A stretch of DNA of 64,000 nt from assembly GCA_964523895.1 (NCBI GenBank), contig CAZGBJ010000006.1, positions 48,672-112,671 on the forward strand, read 5' to 3'. Every line of letters starts with the position of its first letter. Positions within the stretch are counted from its first letter, which is position 1. A model generated the notes under the pieces. That model was not told the origin of the DNA. It was given only the letters and a program-made list of their open reading frames with translations, and made no database searches. The translations under genes were made by a program, and so were the position numbers. Below are positions 26,350 to 35,371 of this stretch, one piece after another. Origin of the DNA: UBA7359 sp964523895 (lineage in GTDB: Bacteria; Pseudomonadota; Gammaproteobacteria; Eutrophobiales; Eutrophobiaceae).

Positions 26350-26624
26350 CTTTAACTCAAAGCAAACTTATAGTATCTTGACGGGCATCATTAAAGTTGC
26401 AAATAATACCCAATATTAAGGCATATTGACGTGCCAAAATCGGGTAAAAATCAAATGTTTGCTGGCTTAATAAAATAAAAAGATGCAAAAAGGTTTTGCT
26501 TGAGTGATTTAGGGGCGGTAAAACCTTGTAAAAGCACGAGAGCTTTGTGAGGAATCTACAGAGCAGGCAAGAATGAAGAAGAATTTGTAATAATATTAAA
26601 TCCATCAATGCTGAGGATCGTTGT
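26350..26624. other. Intergenic region upstream of the cytochrome oxidase operon
   Basis: These 275 bp hold no convincing gene and must contain the bioD 3-prime end and the coxB promoter. AAGGTTTT (26490-26497) and AAAACCTT (26520-26527) form an 8-bp inverted repeat with a 22-base loop. A GAGGAT Shine-Dalgarno lies just before coxB. I see no clear promoter boxes or terminator. Confidence 0.5.
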
Positions 26625-27755
26625 ATGTCAGTCGATAAATTAAAACATACTGTGCTTGGGTTAGCTGCAGTTTCATTATTTCTGATGAGCGGGGCTGTTC
26701 TGGCCGAATATCCGCTCAATTTGACCGAAGGTGTGACGCCAACCAGTCATAAAGTCTACGAATTACATATGGACATTCTGTATATCTGTACAGTAATCGG
26801 CATCATTGTTTTCTCCGTTATGACGTGGTCAATCTTTCATCATAGAAAATCAAAAGGCGCTGTTGCCGCACAATTTCATCATAGTACCACTGCTGAAATA
26901 GCCTGGACCGTCATTCCGATTATCATTCTGGTTGCCATGGCAATTCCTGCTACCAAAACGCTTATTTTCATGGAACAAACCGGTGATGCGGAAATGACCT
27001 TGAAAGTGACCGGTTACCAGTGGAAGTGGAAATATGACTATCTTGACGACGACATCAGTTTTTTCAGTGCGCTGGCACAAGAAGATAATGAGGCCAGACA
27101 AAGGGGTTCAGGCATCGATCCAAGCACCATTGATAACTACCTTAAGAATGTCGACAACCCAATCGTGCTGCCAGTTGAAACTAAAATCAGAATTTTAACC
27201 ACTGCCGCAGACGTGATTCATGCCTGGTGGGTGCCAGATCTAGGTTGGAAGCGAGACGCGATTCCGGGCTTTATTAATGATAACTGGACCTATATTGAAG
27301 AGCCGGGCGTATACCGAGGTAAATGTACCGAGTTGTGTGGTAAGGATCATGGGTTCATGCCTATTGTTGTACATGCTGTTTCAAAAGCAGAATACGCGAC
27401 CTGGGTAGAAGAAAAGAAGGCTGAACTAAACGCCGCTAATTCAGGCGCAGATATGAGCATGGATGAGTTGATGGAAAAAGGTAAGGCGGTCTATGCGGCA
27501 AACTGTTCCTCCTGTCACTTGGCAGAAGGCCAGGGTATTGATGGTCTATTCCCGGCATTAGACGGCAGCGCTATTGTTAATGGCCCTGCTTCTGATCATG
27601 TAAGCCTGGTGCTTGCAGGAAAGAATTTAATGCCCTCATTTGCACCGCAGTTAAACGATGCAGATATCGCAGCAGCAATTACCTATGAGCGTAATTCATG
27701 GAGCAATGGCACTGGCGACATGGTGCAGCCATCAGATGTAAAAGCGGCACGCTAA
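26625..27755 (+). CDS. coxB: Cytochrome c oxidase subunit II with fused cytochrome c domain
   Basis: A 376-residue subunit II of an aa3-type oxidase. A signal peptide (about residues 1-27) and two membrane helices are followed by the CuA cupredoxin domain with GYQWKWKYDY and the CuA ligand motif CTELCGKDHGFM near residue 235. After a linker comes a C-terminal cytochrome c domain with the heme-binding CSSCH near residue 294 and a distal Met in LMPSF. The fused heme makes this a caa3-like form, receiving electrons in the periplasm. It is first of the coxB-coxA-ctaG-coxC run. Confidence 0.96.
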   Translation: MSVDKLKHTVLGLAAVSLFLMSGAVLAEYPLNLTEGVTPTSHKVYELHMDILYICTVIGIIVFSVMTWSIFHHRKSKGAVAAQFHHSTTAEIAWTVIPIIILVAMAIPATKTLIFMEQTGDAEMTLKVTGYQWKWKYDYLDDDISFFSALAQEDNEARQRGSGIDPSTIDNYLKNVDNPIVLPVETKIRILTTAADVIHAWWVPDLGWKRDAIPGFINDNWTYIEEPGVYRGKCTELCGKDHGFMPIVVHAVSKAEYATWVEEKKAELNAANSGADMSMDELMEKGKAVYAANCSSCHLAEGQGIDGLFPALDGSAIVNGPASDHVSLVLAGKNLMPSFAPQLNDADIAAAITYERNSWSNGTGDMVQPSDVKAAR

Positions 27756-27805
27756 GACAAACAACAATTTTAATTATATAGATTAAGTAACCAGAGGATA
27801 GATAC

Positions 27806-29404
27806 ATGAGCTACGCAGCTGTCCACGAAGATGATCATCATGATCACAAACCCACCGGCATAGGCCGCTGGCTGTTTTCCACCAACCATAAAGACATAGG
27901 CACCATGTATTTGGTGTTTGCCTTGATAATGTTTTTTGTTGGCGGTGCCATGGCAATGGTAATTCGTCTTGAATTATTTCAACCGGGAATGCAATTTGTT
28001 GACCCGCAGTTCTTCAATTCAATGACCACTGTGCATGCGTTAGTCATGATCTTCGGCGCCTTGATGCCGGCCGGTGTCGGTTTGGCCAACTGGATGATTC
28101 CGATGATGGTCGGTGCGCCAGATATGGCATTGCCGCGTATGAATAATATGAGTTTCTGGATCTTGCCATTTGCTTTTACTCTGTTGTTGTCTACCTTCTT
28201 TATGGCCGGTGGCGCTCCAGCAGGTGGTTGGACTATGTATCCACCTTTGGTCTTGCAGCTGGGCGATGGCTTTCCGTTCCTGATTTTTGCTGTTCACCTT
28301 CTGGGTATTTCCTCAATCATGGGTGCGATAAATATTATTGCGACGGTTTTTAATATGCGCGCACCAGGCATGACTTTCATGAGATTGCCGTTGTTTGTAT
28401 GGACCTGGATTATTACCGCATTTTTATTGATAGCCGCTATGCCGGTATTAGCTGGTGGCGTAACAATGTTATTAACTGATAAGTATTTCGGAACAGCATT
28501 CTTTGATGCTGCCGGTGGCGGTGATCCTGTTATGTTCCAGCATATTTTCTGGTTCTTTGGTCATCCGGAAGTCTATATTCTGGTGCTGCCATCATTTGGT
28601 GTTATCTCGCAGATTATTCCGACCTTTGCTCGTAAGCCTTTATTTGGCTATGAATCCATGGTCTATGCAACAGCATCGATTGCCTTTTTATCTTTCTTTG
28701 TTTGGGCGCATCACATGTTTGCTGTGGGTATGCCGTTGTCTGGTGAGTTGTTCTTTATGTATGCGACCATGGCGATTGCCGTGCCGACAGGGGTGAAAAT
28801 CTTTAACTGGACGGCAACCATGTGGAAAGGCTCGATGACTTTTGAAACGCCGATGTTATTTGCTATCGGTGTTCTATTCATGTTCTCTCTGGGCGGTTTC
28901 TCCGGATTGATGATGGGCATCACCCCGGTTGATTTTCAATACCATGATACTTACTTCATTGTGGCACATTTCCATTATGTCATCGTGCCCGGCATTATTT
29001 TTGGCATAATCGGTGGCATCTATTACTGGCTGCCTAAATGGACGGGCGTTATGTATGACGAGACCTTAGGCAAATGGCATTTCTGGTTATCAACCATTTC
29101 TGTGAACGTATTGTTCTTCCCTATGCATTTCATTGGACTGGCTGGTATGCCCCGACGTATTCCGGATTACAACACCCAGTTTGCTGATTGGAATGCGATT
29201 ATTAGTATCGGTGGTTTCGTGTTTGGATTGAGCCAGCTGATACTGGTTTGGGTTGTTATCAAGTGTGCTCGCGGCGACGGCGAAAAGGCGACGGATCAAG
29301 TTTGGGAAGGTGCTCATGGCCTGGAATTTACCCTGCCATCACCACCGCCTTTCCATAGCTTTACCACGCCGCCACAAGTGACGGATGCGACAGCTCATTC
29401 ATAG
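27806..29404 (+). CDS. coxA: Cytochrome c oxidase subunit I
   Basis: A 532-residue, twelve-helix heme-copper oxidase catalytic subunit. The heme a ligand lies in TTVHALVMIFG; WFFGHPEVYILVLP has the His-Tyr cross-linked pair; VWAHHMFAVGMP gives the CuB histidines; and DTYFIVAHFHYVIVPG carries the heme a and a3 ligands. The GHPEVY glutamate marks an A-type oxidase. It reduces O2 to water and pumps protons. AGAGGAT precedes the ATG. Confidence 0.98.
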   Translation: MSYAAVHEDDHHDHKPTGIGRWLFSTNHKDIGTMYLVFALIMFFVGGAMAMVIRLELFQPGMQFVDPQFFNSMTTVHALVMIFGALMPAGVGLANWMIPMMVGAPDMALPRMNNMSFWILPFAFTLLLSTFFMAGGAPAGGWTMYPPLVLQLGDGFPFLIFAVHLLGISSIMGAINIIATVFNMRAPGMTFMRLPLFVWTWIITAFLLIAAMPVLAGGVTMLLTDKYFGTAFFDAAGGGDPVMFQHIFWFFGHPEVYILVLPSFGVISQIIPTFARKPLFGYESMVYATASIAFLSFFVWAHHMFAVGMPLSGELFFMYATMAIAVPTGVKIFNWTATMWKGSMTFETPMLFAIGVLFMFSLGGFSGLMMGITPVDFQYHDTYFIVAHFHYVIVPGIIFGIIGGIYYWLPKWTGVMYDETLGKWHFWLSTISVNVLFFPMHFIGLAGMPRRIPDYNTQFADWNAIISIGGFVFGLSQLILVWVVIKCARGDGEKATDQVWEGAHGLEFTLPSPPPFHSFTTPPQVTDATAHS

Positions 29405-29437
29405 GCTCGTTCAAAAAATAGTTTTAGAGAGGCGCTA

Positions 29438-29560
29438 ATGAGCGACAACGATAAGACTGCTGCTGAAAAGGAATTAGCAGCAAAAAATATACGAGTGATC
29501 ATTATTGTTACGCTGGTTGCGATGGGCTTTTATGCTGGCATATTTTTTATGTATATGTAG
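29438..29560 (+). CDS. Cytochrome oxidase small assembly-type membrane protein
   Basis: A 40-residue open frame with a GAGAGG Shine-Dalgarno. A charged N-terminus (MSDNDKTAAEKEL) precedes one membrane helix, about residues 19-38. Tiny one-helix proteins in this position between coxA and ctaG are recurrent in proteobacterial cox operons and are called small assembly proteins, without detailed function. It ends two bases before the ctaG ATG. Confidence 0.72.
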   Translation: MSDNDKTAAEKELAAKNIRVIIIVTLVAMGFYAGIFFMYM

Positions 29561-29562
29561 CC

Positions 29563-30132
29563 ATGGTACAGGAGGCAACTAAAACAGCGAAAAAATTGGC
29601 TTTATTTGCCGTTGCCATGTTTGGTTTCGGCTATGCAATGGTGCCTATCTATTCTGTATTATGTGAAATTACCGGCATCAGTGGCAAGACCGGGGTTATA
29701 TCGCAGATAGAGGCTGAAGCCGATCAAGTGGACGCCGATCGTTTAGTTACGGTTGAGTTTGATACAAATGTAGATACGGCCTTACCCTGGAAATTTAAGG
29801 CGCAGGACAACAAGATGAGTGTTCACCCTGGCGAAATGTCCGAAGCTGTATTTGTCGTTGAGAACAGATCAGATAAGCCGGTTGTTGGAAAGGCTGTTCC
29901 AAGTGTTGCGCCAGAAATAGCATCGATATTTTTTAATAAAACAGAGTGCTTTTGTTTTACCAAGCAACTCCTTGAGCCGGGAGAACGTAAAGAAATGATA
30001 GTGCGTTTTATTGTTGGCTCGGAGTTGCCTGAAGATATATTAATAATGACATTGTCATATACTTTTTTTCAGGTGACTGACAATGCTGATGTTGCACTAT
30101 CTGAGACGAAAGCAGATAAGATGAAAGGTTAA
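29563..30132 (+). CDS. ctaG: Cytochrome c oxidase copper chaperone CtaG/Cox11
   Basis: A 189-residue protein with one N-terminal membrane helix (about residues 10-28) and a periplasmic immunoglobulin-like domain. The family motif is NKTECFCF near residue 125, which holds the copper-binding Cys pair; VPIYSVLCEITGISGKT is also diagnostic. It delivers Cu to the CuB site of subunit I. It lies between coxA and coxC, the classic position. Confidence 0.95.
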   Translation: MVQEATKTAKKLALFAVAMFGFGYAMVPIYSVLCEITGISGKTGVISQIEAEADQVDADRLVTVEFDTNVDTALPWKFKAQDNKMSVHPGEMSEAVFVVENRSDKPVVGKAVPSVAPEIASIFFNKTECFCFTKQLLEPGERKEMIVRFIVGSELPEDILIMTLSYTFFQVTDNADVALSETKADKMKG

Positions 30133-30170
30133 TTTTAGTAAAACAATAAATATACTTATGAGGAATAGTT

Positions 30171-31064
30171 ATGTCTGAATCTCAAGGCGCATATTTTATC
30201 CCGGAACCAAGCCGCTGGCCGATTGTAGGTACGTTGGCGTTGTTTACCACGTTTATTGGTGGTGGCATGATGTTAAATGGATCGGGCTTCGGTACCTTTA
30301 TTCTTGGAATGGGTGTCGCAGCGGTTATCTATATGTTCGCAGGCTGGTTTTCTGAAGTAATCGGCGAAAGCATGGCGGGTAAATATAACAAGCAGGTTGA
30401 TGTCAGCTTCCGTTGGGGCATGAGTTGGTTTATTTTCTCCGAGGTTATGTTCTTCGCTGCTTTCTTTGGCGCTCTTTTCTATATTCGTGTCTTATCTGTG
30501 CCCTGGCTAGGCGGTGAAGGCGCAAAATTCGCTACGAACTTCTTTTTATGGCCTGACTTTCAGGCAGCGTGGCCATTATTAACAACGCCTGATATGGCTC
30601 TAGCCGGTGTAGAATCAAAGTATCTGGCGATTAAAGAAGTTATCCCAGCTTTTGATGTGCCGGCACTTAACACTGCCATATTGCTTGCTAGTGGCGGTAC
30701 AGTTACTTTTGCACACCACGCTTTGAAAAAAGATAACCGATCAGGGTTATGTTGGTGGTTAGCCGCGACGGTTTTGCTTGGCTTTATCTTTGTCTACTTT
30801 CAAGCCGGTGAATATGCCCATGCCTATCATGAGCTGGATCTAACCATGAAGTCCGGTGTTTATGGATCGACCTTTTTTATGTTGACAGGTTTCCACGGAT
30901 TTCATGTGACCATGGGCGCTACCATGTTATTGGTTATTCTGATTCGTTCGATGAAAGGACATTTCTCGGCACAAGACCATTTTGCCTTTGAGGGCGTAGC
31001 CTGGTATTGGCATTTTGTTGACGTCGTTTGGTTAGGGCTGTTTATCTTTGTTTACTGGATATAG
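30171..31064 (+). CDS. coxC: Cytochrome c oxidase subunit III
   Basis: A 297-residue, seven-helix subunit III. WGMSWFIFSEVMFFAAFFGALFY-type helix sequence near residue 80, HHALKK near residue 182 and TGFHGFHVTMGA near residue 242 are family landmarks, as is the ending VAWYWHFVDVVWLGLF. It stabilises subunit I during proton pumping. A TGAGGA Shine-Dalgarno precedes the ATG, and a strong terminator follows 27 bp after the stop. Confidence 0.97.
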   Translation: MSESQGAYFIPEPSRWPIVGTLALFTTFIGGGMMLNGSGFGTFILGMGVAAVIYMFAGWFSEVIGESMAGKYNKQVDVSFRWGMSWFIFSEVMFFAAFFGALFYIRVLSVPWLGGEGAKFATNFFLWPDFQAAWPLLTTPDMALAGVESKYLAIKEVIPAFDVPALNTAILLASGGTVTFAHHALKKDNRSGLCWWLAATVLLGFIFVYFQAGEYAHAYHELDLTMKSGVYGSTFFMLTGFHGFHVTMGATMLLVILIRSMKGHFSAQDHFAFEGVAWYWHFVDVVWLGLFIFVYWI

Positions 31065-31090
31065 TTAAAACCGAAAAGCAATATATGAAA

Positions 31091-31116
31091 GGCGCTGCTG
31101 ATGCAGCGCCTTTTTT
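31091..31116 (+). terminator. Rho-independent terminator after coxC
   Basis: GGCGCTGC and GCAGCGCC arms flank a TGAT loop and are followed directly by TTTTTT. The perfect 8-bp GC-rich stem 27 bp after the coxC stop is a textbook terminator of the coxBA-ctaG-coxC operon. Confidence 0.93.
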
Positions 31117-31146
31117 ATTTGTTAGATGTTGTTTATATATGGCGCC

Positions 31147-31368
31147 TTAAAAACCGGCGCTGTGTGGTTGAATCCAGCCGAGCTTAAAACCAATAAACAG
31201 GGAAATAAATAAAAGAATAGAAATCGACACTCTAAAAGTTAGCGAAGTAAGCAGTCGATTTGATTTAGAATCATCTTTGACCAGAAAAAAAAGCCCTGAC
31301 ATCAGTGAGACGGCTATCGCGAGAAGCAAGATAACGATATATATTTTAAATAAAATAGCAGCGGTCAT
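31147..31368 (-). CDS. DUF2909-type twin-transmembrane protein
   Basis: A 73-residue protein from the ATG at 31368; the frame extends 17 codons upstream without support. Two membrane helices flank a short loop with GLFFLVKDDSKSNRLLTSLTFRV, which matches the DUF2909 family of small inner-membrane proteins. These are nearly always encoded beside SURF1 in gammaproteobacterial cox clusters, here divergent from it with a 56-bp gap. The function is unknown; a link to oxidase assembly is an inference from position. Confidence 0.75.
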   Translation of the reverse strand: MTAAILFKIYIVILLLAIAVSLMSGLFFLVKDDSKSNRLLTSLTFRVSISILLFISLFIGFKLGWIQPHSAGF

Positions 31369-31424
31369 AGTTAAGTCTCGATTAATAAAATTCACGCTCA
31401 GTATAACCAGCAAACGCAATTTAA

Positions 31425-32183
31425 ATGAAATTAATTATTGGACAATGGTGCTATAGCCCTAAACTTGTCAGTAGTTTGCTGGCTTTGGTGTTTTTCTATT
31501 TGTTTGTATCCTTAGGATTTTGGCAACTGGATCGTGCTGAATATAAAAGAAACCTGTACGCAGAATTTGAAAGCAGACAATCAGGTGATGTCCTTGATCT
31601 AAATCAAGAAGACCTGGGTTCGCTTAGTCATGATGAGCTTTTATGGCAGCCTGTAACAATGAGCGGTGTATTTCTAGAGCAATATCAGATTCTTTTAGAT
31701 AATCAGGTAGAAAATACACAGGCGGGATATTATGTCTACACGCCTTTTAAGCTGGATAATAGTGAGCATGTTGTTTTAGTCAATCGCGGTTGGCTGCTGG
31801 CGGATACGGATCGTGCCGTGAGCCCGGCGTTAGTATCGACGAGTGGCCTGGTTAATATTAGCGCGGCAATAAAGGAAACACCTAAAACTGGCCTGTTATT
31901 AAAAGAATTCCCGCCGGAACAAATGAGTGAATTTATCTATAGAGTACAACGAATTAATATTGATGAATTAGCGGGATTAACAAAGACTACGCTGTTGCCT
32001 TATATTGTCAGGCTAGAACCAGAATCAGAGCATGGCTATCAGCGGCAGTGGCGTTTACCAGGATCAGGAGAGAGCGTGCATAATGGTTATGCTTTTCAGT
32101 GGTTCGCATTTGCAGCAGCATTATTAATAATTTATTTAGTTACCAATATTAAGAAGAGTCAAGGCATGGGAAAAGACACATGA
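31425..32183 (+). CDS. SURF1 family oxidase assembly protein
   Basis: A 252-residue protein with membrane helices at each end (about residues 15-33 and 225-243) and a periplasmic domain. FWQLDRAEYKRNL near residue 32, LDNQVENTQAGYYVYTPF and VLVNRGWL near residue 124, and HNGYAFQWFAFA before the last helix are SURF1 signatures. SURF1 assists heme a insertion into subunit I. It overlaps the SCO-like gene by 4 bp (ATGA). Confidence 0.93.
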   Translation: MKLIIGQWCYSPKLVSSLLALVFFYLFVSLGFWQLDRAEYKRNLYAEFESRQSGDVLDLNQEDLGSLSHDELLWQPVTMSGVFLEQYQILLDNQVENTQAGYYVYTPFKLDNSEHVVLVNRGWLLADTDRAVSPALVSTSGLVNISAAIKETPKTGLLLKEFPPEQMSEFIYRVQRINIDELAGLTKTTLLPYIVRLEPESEHGYQRQWRLPGSGESVHNGYAFQWFAFAAALLIIYLVTNIKKSQGMGKDT

Positions 32184-32794
32184 GTGAAGAAACTGAAAAT
32201 AAAAAGAACAATAATAAATTAACCATCATTCTTTTCATCGCCTTGTTTGCCAGTCCGTTGTTTTTATCCTGGTATGTGTTTAATTACACTGATTATCTTG
32301 AAATGAGAGGCATGTCTAATAAAGGTGATCTTATTGATCCAGCAAGACCGTTAGGCGACCTTGCTTTAATAGATCCTTTAAATGAAGAGCGAGAAGATAG
32401 CTTGCATGGAAAATGGAGCCTGGCATATGTGGCAACGACGTGTGACAAGCAATGTATGGATAATGTATATCGGATGCGCCAAATTCATGTCTCTATGGAC
32501 AAACATTCACTGCGCGTGCAAAAAGTATTGTTCCTGACCGAGCAAAATGCAAATGAGCTGAAAGAGTTGTTAGTTGAATTTAAAGGTCAGCAAGTGATTG
32601 ATGCTGCTTCAATTGACGCTGGCACATTGTTGGAGAAATTTCGATTAAATGATGCAGATAATCCGCTGGAAGCAGAACGACTTTATATCATTGACCCGCT
32701 CGGGAATCTTATGATGAATTATCAACCGGATGCAAATCCAAGAGACATTTATAAAGATCTGAAAAAATTATTGCGCGGATCACGCATCGGTTGA
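32180..32794 (+). CDS. SCO-like membrane-anchored thioredoxin-fold protein
   Basis: A 204-residue protein with an N-terminal membrane anchor (about residues 14-33) and a periplasmic domain. TTCDKQCMDNVYRMRQIH near residue 91 contains a CxxxC pair like the copper site of SCO1/SenC, and YIIDPLGNLMMNYQPDANP resembles the SCO His-containing end, though the usual His is not obvious. Proteins of this group are encoded between SURF1 and ctaA in many gammaproteobacteria. A role in CuA-site maturation is inferred from the motif and neighbours. Confidence 0.75.
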   Translation: MSEETENKKNNNKLTIILFIALFASPLFLSWYVFNYTDYLEMRGMSNKGDLIDPARPLGDLALIDPLNEEREDSLHGKWSLAYVATTCDKQCMDNVYRMRQIHVSMDKHSLRVQKVLFLTEQNANELKELLVEFKGQQVIDAASIDAGTLLEKFRLNDADNPLEAERLYIIDPLGNLMMNYQPDANPRDIYKDLKKLLRGSRIG

Positions 32795-32820
32795 CCCGGT
32801 AATATTGAAAAAATATACAG

Positions 32821-33810
32821 ATGAATAATATCTTGTTAAATGTTGCGCGTGTTGCGATGGTCTCGGCATTAATTGTCATTGTCCTGGGTGCCTATACACG
32901 CTTATCTGATGCTGGATTAGGTTGTCCTGACTGGCCGGGTTGCTATGGTAGTTTGATCGTGCCAAAGCAGGTAGATGCTACAAATGAAAATCTCGCTGTA
33001 AGACCGCTCGAGCAAGCCAAGGCCTGGAAGGAAATGGTACATCGATATGTGGCCAGTACTTTAGGTTTTTTAATTGTAATTATGGCCTTATTGGCATGGA
33101 CAAAATCGTCGCTAGCAAATATGCGTAGTTTTTCTTCGATACTACTCGTATTGGTTATTTTTCAGGGTATGTTAGGTATGTGGACGGTAACGCTATTATT
33201 AAAGCCCGTCATTGTTATGTTGCATCTACTTGGCGGATTAACAATTCTTTCCCTGTTGTATTGGACAGTGTTGCGCCAACAAGCACAACAAGGTGTTTTC
33301 GTAAGTGCGGGAAACAAAAAGTTATTGCCCTTGGCAGTAACGGCGATAATCGTTCTGATTCTACAAATCTCATTAGGCGGCTGGACCAGCTCTAACTATG
33401 CTGCACTTGCTTGCCCGGATTTTCCGACCTGCCAGGGTGTTTGGTGGCCAAATATGGATTTTAATGAGGGTTTTATACTCTGGCGGGGTCTGGGCATTGA
33501 TTATGAAGGTGGTGTTTTGGCTGGAAGCGCAAGAACTGCTATCCATATGGCGCATCGTCTGGGTGCTATTATAACGCTTATCTTGCTGCTTTTTGTTGCG
33601 ATCCGGGCATTCACCTCGGGCATGAAATCATTAAAGTTGACCGGAATCGTTGTGATGGTTTTGCTATTAATTCAGGTGTCTCTGGGTATTGCCAATATTA
33701 AGTTTCATCTACCATTGCCAGTAGCAGTGGCGCACAATGGGGTAGCTGCGTTATTATTGCTTTCCTTAGTAACCCTGCTACATCACTGCGTGCCAGAGAA
33801 TAAGCAATAA
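32821..33810 (+). CDS. ctaA: Heme A synthase (CtaA/Cox15)
   Basis: A 329-residue, eight-helix membrane enzyme that oxidises the heme O C8 methyl group to give heme A. Two duplicated halves are evident, each with a His-containing helix: MVHRYVAS and HLLGG in the first, IHMAHRLGA and VAHNG in the second. Paired cysteines follow the odd helices (GCPDWPGCYG and ACPDFPTCQG). Heme A is needed by the CoxA encoded upstream. ctaB follows after 21 bp. Confidence 0.95.
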   Translation: MNNILLNVARVAMVSALIVIVLGAYTRLSDAGLGCPDWPGCYGSLIVPKQVDATNENLAVRPLEQAKAWKEMVHRYVASTLGFLIVIMALLAWTKSSLANMRSFSSILLVLVIFQGMLGMWTVTLLLKPVIVMLHLLGGLTILSLLYWTVLRQQAQQGVFVSAGNKKLLPLAVTAIIVLILQISLGGWTSSNYAALACPDFPTCQGVWWPNMDFNEGFILWRGLGIDYEGGVLAGSARTAIHMAHRLGAIITLILLLFVAIRAFTSGMKSLKLTGIVVMVLLLIQVSLGIANIKFHLPLPVAVAHNGVAALLLLSLVTLLHHCVPENKQ

Positions 33811-33831
33811 CAGAGAAACTCAGGAGTTTTT

Positions 33832-34740
33832 GTGAAAGATCAATCAATAACAGACGCGTCGGTTCCTGCCTGGCAGGATTATCTTGCCCTTTGTAAACCA
33901 AAGGTTGTGTCTCTTATTGTCTTTACGGCGATTGTTGGTATGTTTTTAGCGACGCCTGCAATGGTGCCATGGGATATCTTGATTTATGGCACGATAGGTA
34001 TTGGCTTTGCGGCTTCTTCGGCAGCAGCAATCAATCATATTGTGGATCATCGTATTGATACCATTATGGCGAGAACCAAGAAACGTCCTTTGCCTGAAGG
34101 CAAGGTCAGTATTCTCAACGCTATTATTTTTGCCTGGTTTCTAGGTACGATTTCCATGGGAATTCTCGCCTTTCTGGTTAATCCGCTTACCGCCGCCTTA
34201 ACCGCTGCGTCGCTTATTGGCTATGCTTTTATTTACACGATGTATCTAAAACGTGCGACACCGCAGAATATTGTTATTGGCGGAGCCGCTGGCGCTGCGC
34301 CGCCTGTATTAGGCTGGACCGCTGTTACCGGGACACTGGATCCGAACTCATTATTATTGTTTCTTATTATCTTTGCCTGGACGCCGCCACATTTTTGGGC
34401 TTTGGCAATATATCGACGTGAAGACTATGCCAAGGTTGATATTCCCATGTTGCCTGTCACACACGGGGTTGAATTCACGCGACTGCATATATTGTTATAC
34501 ACCATTGTGCTCTTTATTGTGTCCTTATTACCGTATTTAGTCGGTATGTCGGGTGTGTTCTATTTGGTCGGGGCAGTCTTGCTGGGCGCTGGATTTCTTT
34601 ATTACGCTATTCGTATGCAATATGACCATGCTGATCGTCTGGCTATGCAAACCTTTTCATATTCATTGATTTATTTAATGTTTATGTTCGCCTTTTTGTT
34701 AATTGATCACTACATTCCGTTAATCGCTAGCGTTATTTAA
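33832..34740 (+). CDS. ctaB: Protoheme IX farnesyltransferase (heme O synthase)
   Basis: A 302-residue UbiA-superfamily membrane prenyltransferase that converts protoheme to heme O, the substrate of CtaA. It starts at GTG, preceded by CAGGAG. Two Asp-rich catalytic loops are visible: NHIVDHRIDTIMARTKKRPLP near residue 65, with family-typical spacing, and YRREDYAKVDIPMLP near residue 196. About nine helices are expected. It is also known as cyoE; I use ctaB because it lies in a cox cluster. Confidence 0.95.
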   Translation: MKDQSITDASVPAWQDYLALCKPKVVSLIVFTAIVGMFLATPAMVPWDILIYGTIGIGFAASSAAAINHIVDHRIDTIMARTKKRPLPEGKVSILNAIIFAWFLGTISMGILAFLVNPLTAALTAASLIGYAFIYTMYLKRATPQNIVIGGAAGAAPPVLGWTAVTGTLDPNSLLLFLIIFAWTPPHFWALAIYRREDYAKVDIPMLPVTHGVEFTRLHILLYTIVLFIVSLLPYLVGMSGVFYLVGAVLLGAGFLYYAIRMQYDHADRLAMQTFSYSLIYLMFMFAFLLIDHYIPLIASVI

Positions 34741-34799
34741 TTCTTCTCCTGCTCAAGGGGCTATAAAAACACTTATTTCCTGTTATTAAGCTGAGTTAT

Positions 34800-34825
34800 G
34801 GAACCGAAGCACTAATTTGAGGTCT
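34800..34825 (+). promoter_or_regulatory. Possible ECF (sigma-E-like) promoter upstream of msrB
   Basis: GGAACC (34800-34805) and GTCT (34822-34825) are separated by 16 bases, close to the GGAACTT / TCTGA pattern of RpoE-type sigma factors. The elements lie 26-51 bp before the msrB start. No sigma factor of this type is in the window. The match is short, and a sigma-70 promoter is possible. Confidence 0.35.
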
Positions 34826-34850
34826 TTAGTGTTACTCCAGGAGAAAAAAC

Positions 34851-35369
34851 ATGCAACGCAGACAATTTCTATTTCAAGCGGGCAGCATAGCCGGCTCATT
34901 TTTAGTCGCTAGCCCAGCCCTTTTAGCCCATACAATCAATAATAAATTGAATCTAACGCGCTTAGATAAATCAGAGGAAGACTGGCGCAAACTAGTATCA
35001 AAACATGAGTTTCATATCCTGTTTGAAGAAGGCACTGAACGCGCTGGTTCTAGCCCGTTGAATAATGTAAAAGAAGAAGGCACTTTTGTCTGTGCTGCCT
35101 GTTATTTACCTCTATTTGAATCTGAAACAAAATATGACAGCGGCACCGGATGGCCAAGTTTTTATCAACCTATAGCCGGCCGTGTTGACACGAGTCTTGA
35201 TTTGAAATTAGTTTGGCCTCGAACTGAATATCACTGTATCCGTTGTGGCGGGCATCAGGGTCATGTATTTGACGATGGTCCCGAGCCTACCGGCTTACGT
35301 TATTGTAATAATGGTCTGGCTTTAAAGTTTATTCCAGAAGATAAATCACTACCCGAATTACGAGGTTAA
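34851..35369 (+). CDS. msrB: Peptide-methionine (R)-S-oxide reductase, exported
   Basis: A 172-residue MsrB with an N-terminal twin-arginine-like signal (RRQFLF, then a hydrophobic stretch to about residue 27), so it probably acts in the periplasm. The zinc knuckles CAAC near residue 83 and CIRC near residue 127 are intact. GTGWPSF and HQGHVFDDGP mark the fold and the catalytic Cys is in RYCNNG; the common family form is RYCINS. It reduces R-methionine sulfoxide in proteins. AGGAG precedes the ATG, and msrA follows after 2 bp. Confidence 0.92.
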   Translation: MQRRQFLFQAGSIAGSFLVASPALLAHTINNKLNLTRLDKSEEDWRKLVSKHEFHILFEEGTERAGSSPLNNVKEEGTFVCAACYLPLFESETKYDSGTGWPSFYQPIAGRVDTSLDLKLVWPRTEYHCIRCGGHQGHVFDDGPEPTGLRYCNNGLALKFIPEDKSLPELRG

Positions 35370-35371
35370 CC

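Noticed and set aside
26357..26719. A 120-codon minus-strand open frame upstream of coxB
   Set aside because: It overlaps the start and signal peptide of coxB, has no family similarity that I recognise and no Shine-Dalgarno.
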